Part shown: positions 58,711 to 64,000 of the stretch, piece by piece
Numbering within the stretch: position 1 is the first letter of the stretch
How the letters are laid out: each line of letters starts with the position of its first letter
From: Physcomitrium patens
Lineage: Eukaryota > Streptophyta > Bryopsida > Funariales > Funariaceae
Direction: 5' to 3'
Assembly: GCF_000002425.4 (NCBI RefSeq)
Contig: NC_037258.1
Coordinates: forward strand, 5,246,033-5,310,032
DNA: 64,000 nt
Made by a program: the position numbers and the translations under genes
Notes under the pieces: model-generated
Seen by the model: only the letters and a program-made list of their open reading frames with translations
Databases searched by the model: none
Told to the model about the DNA's origin: nothing

Positions 58711-59260
58711 TGTCATGGCCATAATCATGTAAGCTAATAATTACATATAGAAATAGGTAGAAGTAAGTAAAATTAGATAAAAGTAAGTTAATTCTATAAT
58801 ATTTAATATAAAAGCTTCTTAGAAACTTCCTAGACGCTGCTTTGACTTCATAGGTGTCTTTAATTGACTTTTTGGATTAGAAACGTGGTCAACAAGTTGG
58901 CCATGTGCCACACATGTTGTTAGCTTGAAGATCAAGCTAACTATGTGGCCCACACGTAGAAAAACTTGCCTTGTAAGTCAAGGCATGTGTCTTACAAAAT
59001 CAACACATATTAAAGGTCCTATAGAATGTCGCAACGTAGCCCCTAGTTAGATAGTATATATAGAGACAAGAGTGAAGGCTTCTTCACTCTTATCAACTCC
59101 TTTCTTGCTTCTAGTCCAGGTTCAAGAGTCTTTAGTTTCTTGTCTTGTGGCAATAGCCATTCCAGTTTCCTTTTAATATACCTACTTCTTTATATTTTGA
59201 CTTATTATATCGAGATAGCCTTTTTGTATATTTTCCCTCATTGAGTCTTTGTCCTTGACA
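58711..59260 (+). repeat. A2 3' LTR
   Basis: 550 bp, TGTCATGGCC to CCTTGACA, followed by the CAATC duplication. It differs from the 5' LTR at about a dozen sites, mostly transitions. The TATA-adjacent stem has one mismatch here. Confidence 0.93.
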
Positions 59261-59265
59261 CAATC

Positions 59266-61230
59266 TTATATTATGTTGATTTCTTTAAGACATTTTTCAT
59301 GAAAATAGATGAATCAAATTTTGCCTGTAATGTAGTATTGTTACAAATGGAGGTAGATGACAAACTCCATTCAATAATTTTTTATTTTAAGAAATTTTTA
59401 GTAGTAGAGATCATTTACAAAATTCATAATAAAAAACTTCTTGAAATAGTGGATTCTTTTCAAAAATAATATCACTTTTTAAAAGCTTCTTCTAGACTAA
59501 TCATCATATATATATATATATATATATATAAATCACAAGAACCTCAAGTATTTCTTATCAACATGGGTGTTGAATTATTGTCAAGCTTATTGAAACATGT
59601 CCTTATGAAGATTTGATTTCAAGATCACATATCAACATAGAAAACAACAAGTTTTGTTAGATGCACTTTCTAGATGTTCTTGCATCAAAAGAAAATGTTG
59701 CAGCTTTTGATCAACAAAGAATAGTCATTTTGAAGCTTGAGCAATTTTATCTTTAAGTAATAAAATCAATATTGACTGTTGATTCAACCTTAGTCAAGTA
59801 GATTCAATCAAGTATTTCCTTTCATCGTCTTATTCATGATATCAAGAATACTTCTTTCAAGTCTCATGATACTTTCAAGTTTGAGTTCAAGAACAACTTA
59901 CTCTATTTTGAAGATTGCCTATTTTTTCTAGAAAGAGAAGCATGTTTATATGTTCCTCATGCATGTCACAACTTTCTAAAAACATGACATTTTTGATACA
60001 ACAAGACTTTAGAGCTTATATCTAGAGATTTTTGATGGCCACAAATATGAAAGTTTATGAAAGACTTTGTACAATCATGTAACATTTGTTCAAGATTAAA
60101 AATTCCTTGCCATCAATTCTATAGACTTCTACAATCATTTTGTAAATCAAAACAATTATGGTCTTTTATTTCTATGGATTTTATTATGGAACTTCTAGGT
60201 TCAAGTTCATATGACTCTATATTCATGATTGTAGATTGCTTCACCAAAATGGCATATTTCATATCATATAAAAAATCTATTTTAGATAAAAAAATTGCTA
60301 AGTTTTTTCTTAATAATATTTTTTACTATCATGGATTATCAAAGAATATTATATTAGATAAAAAGATACAATTTGTATTAAGATTTTGAAGAATCTTTTT
60401 TAAGATATTAAAGGTAGATATAAAAATATCTTTGATCTTTCATCTTCAAACTAATAGGTAAAAGAAATGGATGAATCAAATTTTGGATCATGATTTGAGA
60501 TATATTATCAACTATTATTCAGATGATTGGATAATTCTTTTGCCATTGGAAAAGTTTGCATACAATAATTTGATACATTCTTCTATATAATAAACACTTT
60601 TTTTTGTCAATGATGGTTATTATCCAGATTTGATACTTTTGACTTTTCAAAAGTTGATGATCTTATGGTAGAAGTTTTGACATATCATTTGTCAAAGAAA
60701 TATACAAAAATAAAGGTATAATTAAAAGAAGCTAAAAAATGACAAAAGATCAATGTAGATGCCTATTACAAAGAACAACAATAATTCAACATGGATGATA
60801 AGGTATAATTACTTCATCACAATATCAAGACTACTTGCCCTTGTGACAAGTTAGATGATTGTAAGCTTGGACCATTTCTTATTTGAAAATAAGTCAATCA
60901 TGTTGTTTATTTATTACATCTATTGAAGTTTATGAAGATTCATCTTATATTCCACATATCTCATTTTGAGCCATATAAGATAGTGAGTATTTTGAGAAAA
61001 AGACAAATGTCACCTTTTTCTATAGAAGTAGATAATAATCAAAAATTTAAGGTGGACAAAGTCTTAGATTCAAGGCAATGCCAAAATATATTAGAATATC
61101 TTTTTTATTTATACAAATATAATATTACTAAATGCATATGGAAGCTAGTAAAAAATCTTGTAAATACAACAAAGAAAGTTGAGGATTTTCTTCAATATCC
61201 ATTAAAATCAAGATGAAGAATAACAAATCT
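59266..61230 (+). pseudogene. A3 RNase H, integrase and chromodomain remnant
   Basis: Resumes A3 after A2. RNase H K-I-D-E-S-N-F-A near 59306. Integrase zinc region ends C-N-I-C-S near 60080, and the core starts S-M-D-F-I near 60172. The chromodomain region (K-V-D-K-V-L-D-S-R) is near 61050. A TA microsatellite lies at about 59507-59530. Many stops; the longest open part is 60057-60389. Confidence 0.8.
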
Positions 61231-61309
61231 TATTTATAAAAGAAACAAGTTTTGGAGAAGATAAGATTCTACCTTCTATCATTATTTATAGATTCTATAT
61301 ATTTTTCGA

Positions 61310-61742
61310 ACTAAGGAGATAAAAAATCAACAAATCAACAAATCTAATTCAAGAGCTATCATTTTTTAACTTATTAAACAAGACATTGTAATTATTTCAA
61401 CCTTCAAGATAATATAATTGAGATGAAGATCATTAAGAATAATATATATTTTTCTAAATAGATGGTAAGATATAATGCATTTGATATTATAACCTTCAAA
61501 GAGACTCTTTATATTTGGTGATTTTATTAGAAGTAGGAATAGCTCTTAATAGTATTTTAAATATTTCATTTGAAGGGAATTATGAAGGCATCAATAATAA
61601 TCAAATAATAGGATGGCCTTTTTGCCTTGATATAGAATATTATTGATGGTTGGAAGGACCTATCAACCATCATCAAAGAAAATAAAGATCAAAGTTTATA
61701 ATAAACATAATTTGCTGCACCTTAGATTTTTTCAACATATGA
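61310..61742 (+). pseudogene. A3 copy of the 3' ORF
   Basis: Strongly decayed but collinear with 58247-58669: a V-I-L-L-E-V-G-I-A-like block near 61515-61545, Y-E-G-I-N-N-N-Q-I near 61580-61605, and the terminal 'acatatgat'. It is followed by a purine run and the 3' LTR. Confidence 0.6.
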
Positions 61743-61780
61743 TTACTTTTTGTAAACCTCATCCCTAAAAAGAAGAATAA

Positions 61781-62320
61781 TGTCATAGATATATATATTT
61801 ACTCTAATAATTATCTATAAGATGAGGTAGAATTAGATAAAAATAAATTTATTTCATAACTTCTTTTAGAAAAGTCTTGTAGAAGCTTCATAGATGCAAT
61901 TTTGATTGTACATAAGTTTTTAGTTGATTGATAGGTTAAAAACTTTGTCAACAAATTAATTCCGTATCACATATATTGATAGCTTGTAGAATAAGTTAAC
62001 TATGTAGTGCACATATAATAAAACTTGCCTTGCAAGTTAAGATAAATGTCTTATATAGTCAACATATATTGAAAGTCTTATAGAACATTGTCACATAGCT
62101 CCTAGTTTGATAGTATATATGGAGGCAAGAGTGAAGCTTTCTTCACTCTTTTTAATGCCTTTCTAGTCCTTAGTCTTTTTTCAAGACTTTTTAATCTTCT
62201 TGTCTTTCATAATAGCCATTCTAATTTAATATTATATCATCTTTGAGTGATTATCTAGCCTTTTTGAATCCAATAAGAGTATCTTGACCTTTTAGTTCTT
62301 TAAGATTTATGTCATTACCA
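61781..62320 (+). repeat. A3 3' LTR
   Basis: 540 bp, starting TGTCATAGATATATATATTTACTC-like sequence and ending GTCATTACCA (a diverged GTCCTTGACA), followed by the ATTGT duplication. Confidence 0.82.
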
Positions 62321-62325
62321 ATTGT

Positions 62326-62554
62326 AAAATTTAAACATACTAAGAATTCTAGAGCTTAAATAAAAATATAAGAAAGATATTAAAAAGATTGAAAAATATT
62401 TCATTTTTATGTCTACATATACTATTAAAATATAGAATAATATTACAACATTTTATAGGTCATTCAATATGTATCTAACTTATAAAATACATGTCTAATT
62501 TTCAAGGCAAGATTTTGATGTATGTACAATATGGCCAATTTGTTGTCATTAGCA
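62326..62554. other. AT-rich spacer with A-LTR-like fragment
   Basis: No gene. About 62455-62545 resembles one unit of the 60-bp LTR-derived repeat at 38912-39151 ('caaggcaagattttgatgtatgtacaatatggccaat'). Confidence 0.5.
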
Positions 62555-62867
62555 TATCAAAGACATAAAGCTTAAAGAAAGAAATCCTCAATACATTCTT
62601 ATTTAATTGAAAAGAACTAAAAAGTCACTCAAAGATGATATAATATTAAAATAAAATGGCTACTATTAAAAACAAGAAGATTAAATAATCTTAAAATAAG
62701 AATAGGGATAAAAAAGGTATTGAGAAGAATAAAGAAGGCTTTACTCTTGCTTCCATATATATATTCTTAATTAGGAGCTATGTGGTGATATCCTTTAAGA
62801 CCTCTAAAATATGTTGACTTTGTAAGACACCTATTTCAACTTGCAAGGCAAGTTTTCTATATGTATG
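62555..62867 (-). mobile_element. A5: A3-like LTR fragment, cut by A4
   Basis: Minus-strand LTR sequence. On the plus strand it begins TATCAAAGACATAAAG (a decayed TGTCAAGGAC), followed by 'agtcactcaaagatgatataat', which is the reverse complement of the A3 LTR. It is interrupted at 62867 by A4 and presumably continues beyond the window. Confidence 0.7.
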
Positions 62868-64000
62868 TGTCAAGGACAAGAATTCGATGAAAAAATAATT
62901 TAGACAAGTGAGCCTTCACTCAAAGAGAGGTAACAAAATATATATAAACAAGTATATATATTGAAAGAGAAACTGGAATGGCTATTGCCAAAAGACAAGA
63001 AAACTAGAGACCCTTGAAACTAGACTAGAAGCAAGAAAGGAGTTGACAAGAGTGAAGAAGCCTTCACTCTTGTCTCTATATATACTATCTAACTAGGGGC
63101 TACGTGGTGACGTTCTATAGGACCTCTAATATGTGTTGACTTTGTAGGACACATGCCTTGACTTACAAAGCAAGTTTTTCTACGTGTGGGCCACATAGTT
63201 AGCTTGATCTTCAAGCTAACAACATGTGTGGCACATGGCCAACTTGTTGACCACGTTTCTAATCCAAAAAGTCAATTAAAGACACCTATGAAGTCAAAGC
63301 AGCGTCTAGAAAGTTTCTAGGAAGCTTTCATATTAAATATTATAGAATTAACTTACTTTTATCTACTTTTACTTACTTCTACCTATTTCTATATGTAATT
63401 ATTAGCTTACATGATTATGGCCGTGACATTACCCCCCCTTCTAGGGACGAGTTCCACGAGGAGCGGTCATCATATGTTGAGGAAATCTATGATGCGACGA
63501 ATTGTATTCGCCACATACTCTGATCTCTGTTCTCTTCGAAGATGATTGATAGGGCCTCTCAACCATTGGTAGTGTCCCATACCAGGGCGGAAAGACCACC
63601 CATTTATTTGATCATTGTTGAGGCCTTCGTAACTTCCTTCGAATAGAATATTTGGAACACCATCAGGAGTTGTTCCTACCTCTAGCAAAATCACCAAACA
63701 TCGGGAGTCCCTTCCCAAATCGTGATACCAAACGTGTTGTATCTCACCATCTATTCGAGGAAGAACATGTCATTCTTGAAGATGTTCATCTCGATTGCGT
63801 CGTCTTGAAGGTTGTGACAATCGTAATGTCTCGTCCGGCAGGTCACCAAATGAAGGCTCTTGAGTTGAATCCGCTGGTTGTTGGTTCTCCATCTCCTGAG
63901 CGCCACTACTACAACGAAGCTACGAACAAGAATTGAAAGTAGAATGTTATCTTGCCTAGATGTTGTTTCTTTTATAAAGAAGGTTTTCATCTTGATTTTG
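62868..64000 (-). mobile_element. A4: A-family element, 3' end only
   Basis: The 3' LTR (62868-63428, 561 bp, plus strand TGTCAAGGAC to GCCGTGACA), polypurine tract and 3' ORF are seen on the minus strand. The remaining sequence (63893-64000) corresponds to the pol-3' ORF spacer and the end of pol. The element continues off the window. It is close to A2, including the intact 13-bp hairpin stem. Confidence 0.88.
63470..63892 (-). pseudogene. A4 copy of the 3' ORF
   Basis: 140 codons from ATG (63892-63890) to TGA (63472-63470), same length and frame as 58247-58669. One in-frame TGA at 63772-63770 stands where A2 has CGA. Conversely, the A2 stop codon is CGA here. The two copies therefore support an uninterrupted ancestral frame. 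Confidence 0.85.

Larger units (their letters stand above)
52896..59260 (+). mobile_element. A2: nearly complete A-family chromovirus
   Basis: 6365 bp with LTRs of 550 bp each (52896-53445 and 58711-59260) and a perfect 5-bp target duplication CAATC (52891-52895 and 59261-59265) in the RNase H start of A3. By eye the LTRs differ at about a dozen positions. It encodes gag, protease, RT, RNase H, integrase, chromodomain and a 3' ORF. It is the best-preserved element in the window, but it has about a dozen in-frame stops, so it is probably inactive. Confidence 0.93.
49557..62320 (+). mobile_element. A3: old A-family chromovirus carrying A2
   Basis: 5' LTR 49557-50093 and 3' LTR 61781-62320, flanked by a perfect 5-bp duplication ATTGT (49552-49556 and 62321-62325). 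Internal order is gag (about 50340-51290), protease (51359-51780), RT (52050-52895), the A2 insertion, RNase H, integrase, chromodomain and 3' ORF. It is very AT-rich and full of stops. The zinc knuckle has lost cysteines (L-C-L-Y-Y-G) and the protease D-S-G is gone, but the RT Y-L-D-D is kept near 52495-52506. Confidence 0.85.

Noticed and set aside
63652..63936. Plus-strand 94-codon frame at the right end
   Set aside because: Antisense to the A4 3' ORF.

Overview
The window looks like nuclear DNA of a land plant. It is very AT-rich and holds one spliced gene of 19 predicted exons with short introns. Everything else of size is Ty3/gypsy LTR retrotransposons, several of them chromodomain-bearing (chromoviruses). 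The single gene is an RNA-dependent RNA polymerase of the plant RDR3/4/5 (gamma) type. The retroelement proteins remind me of those in non-flowering plants (bryophytes, lycophytes, ferns), but that is an impression and not a result.

Layout. 1-3.5 kb: AT-rich intergenic DNA with a 39-bp tandem repeat. 3.5-38.4 kb: one nest of elements. An old minus-strand element (A0) was entered by A1 (+, 5450-34887). A1 was entered by element b (+, 7408-27592) and by C (29634-32611). Inside b lies a minus-strand relative, a1. a1 was entered by a2 (-, 15420-23067), and a2 by a solo LTR (L3, 19464-20828). A further solo LTR (L6, 26088-27283) sits in the 3' LTR of b. 38.6-39.2 kb: a solo LTR with a perfect 5-bp target duplication. 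39.2-41.1 kb: AT microsatellites and a hairpin, then a more GC-rich stretch upstream of the gene. 41.1-47.9 kb: the RDR gene. 49.6-62.3 kb: an old element, A3, containing the younger, nearly complete element A2 (52896-59260). 62.6-64 kb: A5 entered by A4, both minus and running off the window.

Two element families dominate. The A family (A1-A4; A5 and the solo LTR are LTR-only relatives) has LTRs of about 540-570 bp and 5-bp target duplications. It encodes gag with a zinc knuckle, protease, reverse transcriptase, RNase H, integrase and a chromodomain, and a separate open frame of about 140 codons between pol and the 3' LTR. The B family (b, a1, a2, solo LTRs; C shares its termini) has LTRs of about 1.2-1.4 kb. 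It makes 4-bp target duplications that, wherever both flanks can be read, are explained by a site with CG in the middle. Its protease active site reads D-H-G and its RT motif F-L-D-D.

None of the retroelements is intact by eye. Their premature stops are almost all explained by C-to-T or G-to-A change, as expected from cytosine methylation and deamination. The RDR gene, by contrast, can be read through 19 exons with every splice phase matching. Its product would act in making double-stranded RNA for small-RNA silencing, the process that normally restrains such elements. All boundaries were read by eye; most LTR ends are anchored by TG...CA termini and target duplications.
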